Positions 51,901 to 60,050 of a stretch of DNA of 64,000 nucleotides are shown here, one piece after another. The notes below the pieces were generated by a model that made no database searches, was not told where the DNA came from, and saw only the letters and a list, made by a program, of their open reading frames with translations. The stretch's first letter is position 1, and each line of letters starts with the position of its first letter. Source of the stretch: an uncultured Clostridia bacterium (GTDB taxonomy: Bacteria; Bacillota; Clostridia; UBA1381). The position numbers and the translations under genes were made by a program. The stretch is from contig CAKSNH010000015.1 of assembly GCA_934476075.1 (NCBI GenBank), positions 3,469-67,468 of the forward strand, read 5' to 3'.

Positions 51901-52661
51901 GCACTCTTGATAACATCTGAATATTTACCGTCATTAATTTTTACATTATTAATTCTTGTTGAGAATGTTGTGTGACGGCAGTGGTCCGACCAATATGTGT
52001 CAATCATACGAAGTTCCGTAACGGTAGGATTACGTTTTTCCGTTTCCTTAAAATATTTCTGACAGAAAGACAAATCATCGGAATCCATAGCAAATCCCAT
52101 GTCGGCAACCATCTTTTCAAGGTCTGCCGAATTCATATCGATAAATCCGTCAATAACCGCAACGTCAGCCGGTACATCTGCCGAAAAATCAAGATTTTCA
52201 GGCTTTTCAAGGCTTGCTTCTCTTGCCTCAACAGGGTTGATTACATATTTTTTAACCTTTTCAATCTGCTCATCGGTAACATCGCCCGACAACGCATATA
52301 CCTTTGCCGATTTGATAATCGGACGTTCCTTTTGAGTCAAAATTGACGAACATTCTTCCGCCGACGCCGCTCTCTGGTCAAATTGTCCCGGCAAAAATTC
52401 AACGGCAAAAACCTTCTCGTCCTTACCGAATTCTATTGTTTCGTCATAAGCATAGTCAACAGGAGGTTCTGAGAAAATAAGTCCTCTCGCCTTTTGATAT
52501 TCCTCATCAGACATTCCCGAAACGTCATATCTGTTTATAACTCTTACCTTTTTTAGTCCCGTCAAAGAAAGGTTTTCCTTTAAATCCGCCAAAACACCCT
52601 GTGCCTCAACATCAAAGCCTTCCTTTTTTTCAACGTAAATTCTTCTGACTGTATTTGCCAT
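48921..52661 (-). CDS. purL: Phosphoribosylformylglycinamidine synthase, single chain
   Basis: A 1246-residue enzyme making formylglycinamidine ribotide from FGAR, glutamine and ATP, step four of purine synthesis. It fuses the synthetase to its glutaminase. The synthetase part shows DTYWSDHCRHTTF near residue 230, NETHNHPTEIEPFGGAATC near 320 and GRTGRDGIGGATGSS near 440. The C-terminal class I glutaminase (about 985-1246) has IPVFPGTNCEYDTA, the nucleophile Cys in LGICNGFQAL and the catalytic HGEGRF. This is the clostridial form of the long PurL. ATG 52661 is chosen since GGAG lies 6 bases before it. No other pur gene is nearby; a histidine phosphatase gene lies 53 nt upstream on the same strand. 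Confidence 0.95.
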   Translation of the reverse strand: MANTVRRIYVEKKEGFDVEAQGVLADLKENLSLTGLKKVRVINRYDVSGMSDEEYQKARGLIFSEPPVDYAYDETIEFGKDEKVFAVEFLPGQFDQRAASAEECSSILTQKERPIIKSAKVYALSGDVTDEQIEKVKKYVINPVEAREASLEKPENLDFSADVPADVAVIDGFIDMNSADLEKMVADMGFAMDSDDLSFCQKYFKETEKRNPTVTELRMIDTYWSDHCRHTTFSTRINNVKINDGKYSDVIKSAYDEYVKAKGELYAPDRDTCLMNMATIIVKQLKKMGKLKEIDESEEINACSIVANVDVNGKNEEWLIMFKNETHNHPTEIEPFGGAATCLGGAIRDPLSGRSYVYQAMRVTGSGDPRVSLEDTHAGKLMQRKITKGAANGYSSYGNQIGLATGQVAEVYHEGYVAKRMEIGAVIGAAPRKNVIREVPAEGDVIILLGGRTGRDGIGGATGSSKAHNEESVVTCGSEVQKGNPPVERKIQRLFRDEKVTTLIKRCNDFGAGGVSVAIGELADGLVIDLDKVPKKYDGLDGTELAISESQERMAVVVRKEDADKFIAYANEENLEATLVAVVTSKNRLTMNWRGKTICDISRDFLNTNGVTKNTDVEVVLPKEDEKFFKKVETNDVKAKWFETLSDLNVCSQKGLVEKFDSTIGANTVLMPYGGKYQLTPTEGMVGKVPVLGGETTTATIMTYGYNPNLSSWSTYHGATYAIIESVSKAVALGADYKTIYLTFQEYFERLGTDPKRWGKPFTALLGAYRTQLELGIAAIGGKDSMSGSFNDLDVPPTLTSFAVAMVKADKAVSTELKSTDSKLVLLKAERDDNDLPKFDELKAMYEKVHALIEEGKVLASSVVKGFGLSEAVSKMCFGNMIGVKFTDNVTTDMLFSADNGSIVLEVAKDTEVDGAVTIAYTQEKAEITVGDVAITLDEAVKTWTKPLEKVFPTKAGHFDKEPETFSYDKRNITVATEKFAKPRIFIPVFPGTNCEYDTAKAFERAGGIADVFVVRNLTSDDVMYSMQEMKKRIDNSQIVMIPGGFSGGDEPDGSGKFIATAFRNPQVKEAVMNMLKNRDGLMLGICNGFQALIKLGLVPYGEIRDMDDNSPTLTFNTIGRHVSCMVTTRVASNKSPWFANTNVGDLHSIAVSHGEGRFIASDAQVAELAKNGQIATQYVNLDGKATYDIAYNPNGSVMAIEGITSPDGRVLGKMGHSERIGGSIAKNVPGEKDQKLFESGVAYFK

Positions 52662-52714
52662 ATTAATCTCCATTTCCGCCACCATGATGTGACATTAATA
52701 AATTTAATTTGCTG

Positions 52715-53314
52715 TTATAATTTATTGTTTAAACCTGTTATAAGCGTCTTGCCGTCATTAATCTGCACAGTAGACACAGAACAGTTATCCGCCGTAAATT
52801 TCCATGCGTCCTGAATTTTCATATCCAATAAATACGCAATCATATGTCTGATAACGCCCAAATGCGACACAATAAGTATTTTACTATCCGGATTTTGAGC
52901 AATAATTTTATCCATTGTCTGCGACACTCTCTCATGCACCTGTCTTGCACTTTCACCGTCCGGCACTTGATATTCAATCCAATTTTCAAGCCATTTTTGA
53001 CATTCGGACGGATTTTGCGACAATATTTCATCATATGTAAGATTGTCCCAGTCACCGTAATCACGCTCTATCAAACCGTAATTCATTGTCATAAAAAGTC
53101 CGTTCTGACCTTTTGCAATCTGTTCGGCAGTCTGCACCGCCCGCAAAAGCGGACTTGTATAAAGTGCGTCAAACTTCACACCGCTTAGCTTTTCAGCCAG
53201 TTTTTCAGCTTGTCTTATTCCGCAGCTGTTAAGCTCAATATCGGTATGTCCCAAATATGTGCTGCGTACATTCGAGTCTGTCTGCCCATGACGAACGATA
53301 TAAATTTCCGTCAT
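52715..53314 (-). CDS. Histidine phosphatase family protein
   Basis: A 199-residue member of the phosphoglycerate-mutase-like superfamily. The catalytic RHGQTDSN is at residues 8-15, the second Arg region SPLLRAVQTAE near 55, the acid ERDYGDWD near 85 and the second catalytic His in VSHLGVIRHMI near 150. These enzymes act by a phosphohistidine intermediate on many phosphoesters. Neither a cofactor-dependent mutase length (about 230-250) nor a cobalamin gene neighbour for alpha-ribazole phosphatase is seen, so the substrate is open. It is upstream of purL on the same strand and divergent from walR. Confidence 0.88.
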   Translation of the reverse strand: MTEIYIVRHGQTDSNVRSTYLGHTDIELNSCGIRQAEKLAEKLSGVKFDALYTSPLLRAVQTAEQIAKGQNGLFMTMNYGLIERDYGDWDNLTYDEILSQNPSECQKWLENWIEYQVPDGESARQVHERVSQTMDKIIAQNPDSKILIVSHLGVIRHMIAYLLDMKIQDAWKFTADNCSVSTVQINDGKTLITGLNNKL

Positions 53315-53471
53315 TATATATACTCCTTCTAAACGGCTGCCCCAAATAAGCAGTCATAAATATTTCAATAATAATCTTATCACAAAATCCGCACAGGTGC
53401 AAGGGAGTTTTGACGAAAAATAAGTATAACAAAAAAAATAATGTATTTTCATAAAAAATATCAAAATTTAC

Positions 53472-53505
53472 TTGAAGTAATTATTTATTTTTGATACAAT
53501 ATAAT
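53472..53505 (+). promoter_or_regulatory. Promoter of the walRK operon
   Basis: TTGAAG (53472-53477), 17 bases, TACAAT (53495-53500). An overlapping TATAAT (53500-53505) could serve with a longer spacer. The 234-base gap to the divergent phosphatase gene holds no gene. Confidence 0.6.
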
Positions 53506-53548
53506 GTATATATAATGTTACTGACAACACTTGGGGGGAGAAAATTTT

Positions 53549-54235
53549 ATGGATAAAACTATATTGATTATCGAAGATGAACAACCCATCGTTGATATAA
53601 TAAAATTCAATCTGCAAAAAGAGGGATACACCATTTTGGAGGCATATGACGGTGCGGACGGTCTTTCCTTGGCACTGGGCAAATCTCCCGATTTGATTTT
53701 GCTTGATGTTATGCTCCCTAAAATGGACGGGTTTGAAGTGTGCAAAAAAGTGCGTGAAAAATCATCTGTACCTATAATCATGCTTACCGCCCGCGAGGAG
53801 GAGGTTGACAAGGTTTTGGGGCTTGAACTCGGTGCGGACGACTATATGACAAAGCCGTTTTCAATCCGTGAGCTTTCGGCAAGAATAAAAGCAAATCTAA
53901 GACGTACAATAATAGAAACTCCCGAACAATCGGAAAATATTATCACATCGGGCGAACTTACAATCAATACCGAGCGTTATGAAGTGCAAAAGAAAGGCAA
54001 GGTTATCGAAATTACCGTTCGTGAATTTGAGCTTTTGAAATTCCTTGCAATGCAACCTGATAAAATATTCTCCCGTGAAACACTGCTTAGCAGCGTGTGG
54101 GGCTATGAATATTACGGTGATGTCCGCACAGTTGACGTTACAGTCCGCCGTTTGCGTGAAAAAATCGAGGACGACCCAAGTACGCCGAAATACATAGTTA
54201 CAAAGCGTGGTGTGGGTTACTATTTTAACAAGTGA
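53549..54235 (+). CDS. walR: OmpR-family response regulator, WalR-like
   Basis: A 228-residue regulator. The receiver domain (1-120) has acidic residues in IIEDEQ, the phosphorylation Asp in LILLDVMLPKMDGFEV (near 53) and the switch Lys in MTKPFSIREL (near 102). The winged-helix DNA-binding domain (about 130-228) contains EFELLKFLAMQ, VWGYEYYGDVRTVDVTVRRL and the terminal VTKRGVGYYF. The neighbours walK, yycH and yycI identify it as WalR/YycF, the usually essential controller of cell-wall turnover genes. GGGGGGAG lies before ATG 53549. Confidence 0.92.
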   Translation: MDKTILIIEDEQPIVDIIKFNLQKEGYTILEAYDGADGLSLALGKSPDLILLDVMLPKMDGFEVCKKVREKSSVPIIMLTAREEEVDKVLGLELGADDYMTKPFSIRELSARIKANLRRTIIETPEQSENIITSGELTINTERYEVQKKGKVIEITVREFELLKFLAMQPDKIFSRETLLSSVWGYEYYGDVRTVDVTVRRLREKIEDDPSTPKYIVTKRGVGYYFNK

Positions 54236-54261
54236 TAACTTAAAGAAAGGCACGAATTTCA

Positions 54262-56025
54262 ATGTTTAAAAGTATACAGTGGAAAATTGTAGCCATGTTT
54301 GAACTGCTGATTTTATCGGTAATTATGGTTATCGGTTCTTTTTTGCTTATTAATATAGCCGATTTTTACAATAAGGAATTTTCCGTTATGATGGAACAGG
54401 TTTTCTCGGACGATTTTGTTTCTCAGCTGGAAGAAACGGCAAACAGTGACAACGCACTGTCCAATCTTTCCGATATGGTTTCATCTTATATCGGCCCTTT
54501 GGGAATTGACACCTACCGCTTTTATTGCATACTTGACGCAAAAACAGGTGCGGCACTGGTCACATCAGATGCAGGCAAAAGTGAAAATCTTGAAAAAACC
54601 GATAATATCATAACCGCCATGACGGGACGCAGAGGAAACATTGTAAATGCCGAGCGGAATTATATGGACTATGCCGTCTGTCTGAACGCTGACAATACTC
54701 CGACATACATTATATATGTTAAAGATACAAAAAATGAAATGCAAAGCACCATGCAAAGTATGTTCATGATAATGGTGCAGGCACTTTTGATTGCGGCAAT
54801 TATCGCTATCGTTGTGGGTTATCTTTTATCGAGAACAATCACAGAACCGATTATCAGACTTACGAAAAGTGCCGAAAAACTTGCGTCGGGTGAATTTGAA
54901 AATTCCGCACTTTCTTCTTCAAATGATGAAATAGGCAGACTTTCAAATACATTCCACTTTATGTCGTCAACTCTGCACGATACACTCGATGAAATCAGAA
55001 GCGAAAAAACGAAAGTCGAAACCATCTTGCAGAACATGACCGACGGTGTGCTTGCGTTTAATATTTCGGGAAAGCTTATTCTTATCAATCCGACCGCACA
55101 AAGGCTCTTGGCACTTGACAATGTTGATGATATTGAATTTGACTCTCTTTTTCAGTCATTGAATGCAAATATAAAAATCGGCGATTTGCTTTATATTGAC
55201 AATTACGGCACTGTCGAACGTGAAGTTGCTTTGCAAAACGAACAATTTATACGTCTTAATTTTGCGACATTTAATATTGATAACAAAGCAAGCGGAATTA
55301 TCGTCGTACTTCGTGACTCCACAAAAGAGCAGAAATTGGAATTGTCACGCCGTGAATTTGTTGCAAATGTATCGCATGAGCTTAGAACTCCGCTTACAAC
55401 GGTAAAATCCTATGCGGAAACGCTTATCGAAAATCCTATTGATGACCGTCAGACAACCGAACGTTTTTTGAAGGTTATCGAATCGGAGGCTGACAGAATG
55501 ACAAGAATTGTCAAAGACTTGCTTACGCTTTCGCACCTTGACCATACAAGCGAAACCGTTAAAACGAATGAGCGGATTGACATAAAGCCGTTCCTTGAAA
55601 GCGTTGTCGACAAAATGATGATTAATGCAAAGAATAAAAATCAAACATTGTCATACCGACCTATCAACGATACTCCGCCGTTTAAGGGGGACAGGGATAA
55701 GCTTGAACAGGTTATAATAAATATCATAAGCAATGCCATTAAATATACGCCCGAAGGCGGTAATATCGAGGTTTATACAGGCAGGATTTACAGTGATATT
55801 TATATAAAGGTTATCGACAACGGTATCGGTATTCCGAAAGAAAACCTGTCCCGTGTATTTGAACGCTTTTACAGGGTCGACAAGGCACGTTCGAGAGATA
55901 CCGGCGGTACGGGGCTTGGGCTTGCAATAGCAAAGCAGATTGTCGAGTCGTTCAACGGCAATATTACTATCACCAGTGAGCCGGGCAAAGGCACTGAGGT
56001 GCTTATTTCTCTGCCGGTACGGTAA
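54262..56025 (+). CDS. walK: Sensor histidine kinase, WalK-like
   Basis: A 587-residue membrane kinase. TM1 about 11-31, an extracellular sensor of about 140 residues, TM2 about 172-194, then HAMP (about 195-245), a PAS domain (about 255-355) and HisKA with the phospho-accepting His in FVANVSHELRTPLTT (near 372). The HATPase domain has the N box IISNAIKYTPEGG, G1 DNGIGIP and G2 GGTGLGLAIAKQIVES. The HAMP-PAS-kinase layout with a large extracellular loop is that of WalK/YycG. It lies 27 nt after walR. YycH and YycI, encoded downstream, normally bind and modulate this kinase at the membrane. Confidence 0.93.
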   Translation: MFKSIQWKIVAMFELLILSVIMVIGSFLLINIADFYNKEFSVMMEQVFSDDFVSQLEETANSDNALSNLSDMVSSYIGPLGIDTYRFYCILDAKTGAALVTSDAGKSENLEKTDNIITAMTGRRGNIVNAERNYMDYAVCLNADNTPTYIIYVKDTKNEMQSTMQSMFMIMVQALLIAAIIAIVVGYLLSRTITEPIIRLTKSAEKLASGEFENSALSSSNDEIGRLSNTFHFMSSTLHDTLDEIRSEKTKVETILQNMTDGVLAFNISGKLILINPTAQRLLALDNVDDIEFDSLFQSLNANIKIGDLLYIDNYGTVEREVALQNEQFIRLNFATFNIDNKASGIIVVLRDSTKEQKLELSRREFVANVSHELRTPLTTVKSYAETLIENPIDDRQTTERFLKVIESEADRMTRIVKDLLTLSHLDHTSETVKTNERIDIKPFLESVVDKMMINAKNKNQTLSYRPINDTPPFKGDRDKLEQVIINIISNAIKYTPEGGNIEVYTGRIYSDIYIKVIDNGIGIPKENLSRVFERFYRVDKARSRDTGGTGLGLAIAKQIVESFNGNITITSEPGKGTEVLISLPVR

Positions 56026-56055
56026 AAAAGTTTTTATATCGTTAATTGGCTGTAA

Positions 56056-56083
56056 TTGATTTGTAATAATTATGTGTTATAAT
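56056..56083 (+). promoter_or_regulatory. Candidate internal promoter in the wal operon
   Basis: TTGATT (56056-56061), 16 bases, TATAAT (56078-56083), in the gap between walK and the small secreted protein. Confidence 0.55.
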
Positions 56084-56127
56084 AATAAATGTAGAATAGA
56101 ATTTGTGTAAAAAGGGGGAAATCTGCA

Positions 56128-56583
56128 ATGGCAAAAAAATTGACTGCACTGCTTATTGTCATGGTAACTATGTTTGCTTTTGTGTCATCTGCATTCGCTG
56201 AGTATGGCAATACCATACCTTCATGGGCGTACGGTTCAAGAGGTGATTTGATATATATTAAACGTCCCGAATCAAGATATGCGTCTACATCTGACAAGAC
56301 ATATACCATATCTGCTGTCGGTGCGGCAGGCACTAACATTAAAGTATACAAGTACAACAGTTCTACCGGTACTTATAATGTAGTAAAAGGACAAACGCAA
56401 ATCGGGGCAAGCGGTTTGTACAGCGTTGTCGTTGACCTTAATGATAATTCAAATTCATTTAAGGTATATGCGTGGAACGGCTACGGTGACCAGGTTGTCG
56501 ATGTAAGTATTAACAAGATTAAGAAAAGTACGGTTGACCGCTTAAAGGGTATCACTGTTACTATTAAAAATTTCTTTGGTTAA
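56128..56583 (+). CDS. Small secreted protein of unknown function in the wal operon
   Basis: A 151-residue exported protein: signal peptide about 1-25 (LLIVMVTMFAFVSSAFAEY), then a beta-rich domain with many Tyr and Ser/Thr residues (YIKRPESRYASTSDKTYTIS, VYKYNSSTGTYNVVKGQT), ending with a basic helix (RLKGITVTIKNFF). The middle resembles an immunoglobulin-like or CARDB-type beta sandwich, but this is only an impression. It sits between walK and yycH, where standard operons have nothing, with a possible promoter of its own. yycH follows 13 nt later. Strong GGGGGAA ribosome binding site. Confidence 0.75.
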   Translation: MAKKLTALLIVMVTMFAFVSSAFAEYGNTIPSWAYGSRGDLIYIKRPESRYASTSDKTYTISAVGAAGTNIKVYKYNSSTGTYNVVKGQTQIGASGLYSVVVDLNDNSNSFKVYAWNGYGDQVVDVSINKIKKSTVDRLKGITVTIKNFFG

Positions 56584-56596
56584 ACCGAGGTCAGTT

Positions 56597-58039
56597 ATGA
56601 AAAGAGAACGTATTAAAAGTATTCTTCTTATAGTTCTTGTAATCTCAAATATTATATTAAGCAGTAAAATATGGATTAACAAAAAATTATGGCCGTCAGG
56701 CTATAATTTTTTTGTTAATATCCAAAATTCGTTTATTGTTAAATCCGTTACAAACTTATTCGGTCGGAACAATTCCGACTACATTTCAAAAACACATATA
56801 AACACTCCAAAGCAAATTATCATAAACACAGGGTATCAGACTACACGTTTTGCTCTCGACTCTACTTATGATATTTTTTCTGATGCAAACAATATTTCAC
56901 AAAACATTTTATCGGCGGCACTCTCCGCACCTATTCGCTCTATTTCTTCCGCTACACAGGACGAATGGTATTCTGTTTTGATGTCAAAATCTGTATATCT
57001 AAATTATAATGTTGAATACGATACTAATTTGTTTGCACAATTTTTGGGTGTAAAAGAAACCGAGCTGTCCTCCATGTTAAATTACATCACCGATGCGGTT
57101 CTCGCCGTTGACAGTACATCATCAAATATTACAGTGTACATAAAAAACGGTCATAATGATACTTATTATAAAATAAACACTTCTATCGCAAAGGACGATG
57201 TTGAAAATCTGATTGATTATTTTCAAAACGGAAAAGACGAAAATCCGGAAGATATTCCGTCCGATTCACCGAATATAATTAATTATTCTTTCGACCTGCT
57301 TTTTGACCGAGGCAATCAAAAAGCACTGCTTTCCCCTATGATACCTATATTCAGCAATCCGCAGACGTACAATATCATAGAGGCTGATAATCCTATTATA
57401 AAATCCGACGGTTCTCTGAATACCTCTGTTGCGGAGCGATTGCTCAGCACATTCGATATTAATTCGAGCACCATGCGGCGTTATACCGAAGCAAACGGAA
57501 CTGTCGTATTTGTGGAAAATGACGCAATACTTAAATTGTCACCAAACGGTGTGCTTGAATTTTCCGCCACAGGAGCAGACAACGGTATAAAACTTGCCGA
57601 GCCTACCGCCTCCGAGTATACCAACATATGTATGGCGGCAGATTTTATGGATAATGTCAACAGTGAAATTTCCGCAAATAAAAATCTGTATTTATCCTCT
57701 GATTTGACAGATGATAATATTAATCTTTCCGATATTGAACTTAACTTTGATTATTCGGCATACGGTCTGCCCGTAAATTTATCGGTTGAAAATTATAACC
57801 ATGCAGTCAGCATGACTATATCAAACGGACGCTTACAAAAATATACTCAGGTTCTGCGAGCATACTCAAATACAGGTGAAAAAGCCGAAACTTCTGCGTT
57901 TATAGATTCACTTGACGAAACAATCCGTCAATACGAATATATATCGGGTCAGATTTATGTTGATAAAATTTATGCCGCATATTCCGATGACGGAACTATC
58001 GGAAAAAAATCGGCATCATGGAAAGTTATTTTAGGATAG
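56597..58039 (+). CDS. yycH: YycH-like regulator of WalK
   Basis: A 480-residue protein with one N-terminal membrane anchor (SILLIVLVISNIILSSKIW, about 6-25) and an extracellular remainder. It is recognised by topology, size and position rather than by strong motifs: YycH proteins diverge fast. The LVISNIILS-type anchor followed by W, the three-part alpha/beta layout and the position after walK support the call. YycH and YycI form a membrane complex with WalK and tune its activity. ATG 56597 is used, with GAGGT before it; an in-frame start seven codons earlier overlaps the previous gene. Confidence 0.75.
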   Translation: MKRERIKSILLIVLVISNIILSSKIWINKKLWPSGYNFFVNIQNSFIVKSVTNLFGRNNSDYISKTHINTPKQIIINTGYQTTRFALDSTYDIFSDANNISQNILSAALSAPIRSISSATQDEWYSVLMSKSVYLNYNVEYDTNLFAQFLGVKETELSSMLNYITDAVLAVDSTSSNITVYIKNGHNDTYYKINTSIAKDDVENLIDYFQNGKDENPEDIPSDSPNIINYSFDLLFDRGNQKALLSPMIPIFSNPQTYNIIEADNPIIKSDGSLNTSVAERLLSTFDINSSTMRRYTEANGTVVFVENDAILKLSPNGVLEFSATGADNGIKLAEPTASEYTNICMAADFMDNVNSEISANKNLYLSSDLTDDNINLSDIELNFDYSAYGLPVNLSVENYNHAVSMTISNGRLQKYTQVLRAYSNTGEKAETSAFIDSLDETIRQYEYISGQIYVDKIYAAYSDDGTIGKKSASWKVILG

Positions 58040-58049
58040 GAGTCAGTTT

Positions 58050-58886
58050 ATGAATTGGTCAAAAGCAAAAAATGTTTTAATTATTTTCTTTTTATTAATA
58101 AACATTGCACTTGTTACGGATATAATCTATTCTTCAAACAAGGCTAATATTATTACACCCGAAATAATTAATTCTACGGTGGAAGTATTGGCTAAAAACG
58201 ATATTTCTATCGACACCGGTATTATTCCGTCAAAAACATCGAGTTTGCCGTACATAGAAGTAACAAATATTATTACATCACCCGACGAATTTGCCGAGCA
58301 GATTTTAGGCAACGGTTACAGTTATAATTCCGAAAATTCAGAATATACGAAAGATGATAATCGGCTTACTATCGTCGGCGACAAATTCGCATTTTATCCC
58401 GCCTCTCCCATATCGGGTGATTTATTTGCGGATATTTCCGATAAAAATGCGGTGAAAAAAGCCGTTCAAGTACTTTCCGATTATGGTATTAACCTAAATA
58501 AATATGTTAGCTATGTCGAAAGTGCCGACGGTGTGTACAATATTTACCTGACCAAAAAAGTAAAGTCAAAACTGCTGTTTGACTCAAAGATATACATATC
58601 CGCCACAAATCAAGGTATAAGCCATATTGAGGGAACATGGTTTAACGAAACAAATTACAATTCATACAAAAATAAAATTCAGTTAAATAATATAACAAGT
58701 GTGCTCGTTGAATTTATCCTAAATGAAAAACGTCCGCAGTCCGCAATCACAATCAATGATTTACAGCTTGGATATTCTCTCGGTGATGATAATATTTATC
58801 ACCGCACCATGGTGCTTATTCCGGCATGGAAAATTCAGCTTGACGATTACACTTGTTATTACGTTGATGCACGGGAAAGTAAATGA
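58050..58886 (+). CDS. yycI: YycI-like regulator of WalK
   Basis: A 278-residue protein with the typical YycI start: NWSKAKNVLIIFFLLINIAL forms a membrane anchor at residues 2-21, followed by an extracellular alpha/beta domain. The C-terminal segment TMVLIPAWKIQLDDYTCYYVDA matches the usual YycI end. It lies 10 nt after yycH. In most Firmicutes the metallo-beta-lactamase gene walJ and htrA follow; here a bidirectional terminator and an unrelated minus-strand gene follow instead. Confidence 0.85.
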   Translation: MNWSKAKNVLIIFFLLINIALVTDIIYSSNKANIITPEIINSTVEVLAKNDISIDTGIIPSKTSSLPYIEVTNIITSPDEFAEQILGNGYSYNSENSEYTKDDNRLTIVGDKFAFYPASPISGDLFADISDKNAVKKAVQVLSDYGINLNKYVSYVESADGVYNIYLTKKVKSKLLFDSKIYISATNQGISHIEGTWFNETNYNSYKNKIQLNNITSVLVEFILNEKRPQSAITINDLQLGYSLGDDNIYHRTMVLIPAWKIQLDDYTCYYVDARESK

Positions 58887-58888
58887 CA

Positions 58889-58920
58889 AAAATCCGACAA
58901 TTCTATAATTGTCGGATTTT
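58889..58920. terminator. Bidirectional terminator behind yycI
   Basis: AAAATCCGACAATT (58889-58902) pairs perfectly with AATTGTCGGATTTT (58907-58920); T-runs on both strands serve yycI and the converging gene. Confidence 0.9.
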
Positions 58921-58923
58921 TGT

Positions 58924-59913
58924 TTACAGAAACGGTCGCCTGTCTATTACCAGTCTTAACGGCTTATCGGTTATCACTTTCCCCGGCAGAGCCTCCTGTA
59001 TCATTGCCGCCGCAGATATAACCGCAAATAATGTATGCAAATCATCAAGAGCCAAGCTATTCTCCCAATCCGCACTAAGCAGATTTTTGAAAAACTTATC
59101 CGCTGTTTCTTCTGTAATTCTCTGTACATCATCAAAATATTTTCCGCATCTCCTCTGTGCGTGGTTTAACATATACAAAAAATCAATTTCATTATATCCA
59201 AATCCTTTGCCGAACTCAGCACATTTTCCGTTATCATACGCATCTATGCACGTTTTTGTTAATTGCTGCGGATACGGTATCGGACGCTTTGCATACTCAA
59301 AATTAAATATATAGTGGAATGTACTTGCCAAATAATGAAAAAACGGTATTTTATCGGTTATGCACCCTTTCTTCCATAGCCCCGTCTGCTCATCGGCATT
59401 ATTGGCGAACCATTCAAAATAATTGTTCTGCCAATCCACATCACCATAACCGTTCAGCACCATCGCACCGTATATCCCCGCTCCCTTGTGCGAGCCTACC
59501 CACGGCTGCTCTGCCCAATCAATGCTGTCTAGCAAACTCCGCAGTTCTTCCTTATCCTTGTATTTTTCCAATGCAGTTATAGGACACAATAATTTTTCAT
59601 CAACCAATTCCAATGCCCCCGAAACAAAAGCCGTGGTGTGGATTGGATTTAATCCGTCCCCCTCCAATAAGCCTGTTTCCTTATCCTGAAATTTTTGCAG
59701 CACCTCCGCCGTATGCCGACGCCATGAATTATCTTGCATCATATTGCAGGTATAATAAATATTTATCGCATTCGCCGTACCGTAAACGTTTATACCCAAA
59801 TCCCGATTATTTTTATCATTCTGTTTAGTCCATCTTGCATATCCGCCGCTGCTCATTCTGTGATTTTCTACATTGCCGCACACCCATCTGATAAACTCTC
59901 TCAAATCATACAT
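58924..59913 (-). CDS. Uncharacterised protein, probable alpha/alpha toroid
   Basis: A 329-residue soluble protein without signal peptide. Regularly spaced helices with aromatic and Gly residues (LGINVYGTANAINIYYTCNM, HTTAFVSGALELVD, GAGIYGAMVLNGYGDVDWQN, EIDFLYMLNHAQRR) recall the (alpha/alpha)6 barrels of some glycoside hydrolases, polysaccharide lyases and terpene cyclase-like proteins. Possible catalytic residues such as the Asp in DVDWQNNYF and the Glu in FEWF cannot be confirmed. It is monocistronic with its own promoter, between the wal operon and the radical SAM gene. A role in cytoplasmic oligosaccharide breakdown would fit the arabinan genes, but this is a guess. Confidence 0.6.
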   Translation of the reverse strand: MYDLREFIRWVCGNVENHRMSSGGYARWTKQNDKNNRDLGINVYGTANAINIYYTCNMMQDNSWRRHTAEVLQKFQDKETGLLEGDGLNPIHTTAFVSGALELVDEKLLCPITALEKYKDKEELRSLLDSIDWAEQPWVGSHKGAGIYGAMVLNGYGDVDWQNNYFEWFANNADEQTGLWKKGCITDKIPFFHYLASTFHYIFNFEYAKRPIPYPQQLTKTCIDAYDNGKCAEFGKGFGYNEIDFLYMLNHAQRRCGKYFDDVQRITEETADKFFKNLLSADWENSLALDDLHTLFAVISAAAMIQEALPGKVITDKPLRLVIDRRPFL

Positions 59914-59954
59914 ATACTTTCACTCCCATGTTATGAAATCGTTTTTGTTCTATT

Positions 59955-59983
59955 ATTTTAATATAATTTATACCATTTGTCAA
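59955..59983 (-). promoter_or_regulatory. Promoter of the gene at 58924-59913
   Basis: Minus strand TTGACA (59983-59978), 17 bases, TAAAAT (59960-59955). Confidence 0.72.
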
Positions 59984-60029
59984 TATGTATTGTACCCAAA
60001 AGAATGAATAAAATTACAGCATACAAAAA

Positions 60030-60048
60030 GAGCGGGCAAAACCCGCTC
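60030..60048 (-). terminator. Terminator behind the radical SAM gene
   Basis: GAGCGGG pairs with CCCGCTC around a 5-base loop; on the minus strand TTTTTG follows. Confidence 0.85.
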
Positions 60049-60050
60049 CA

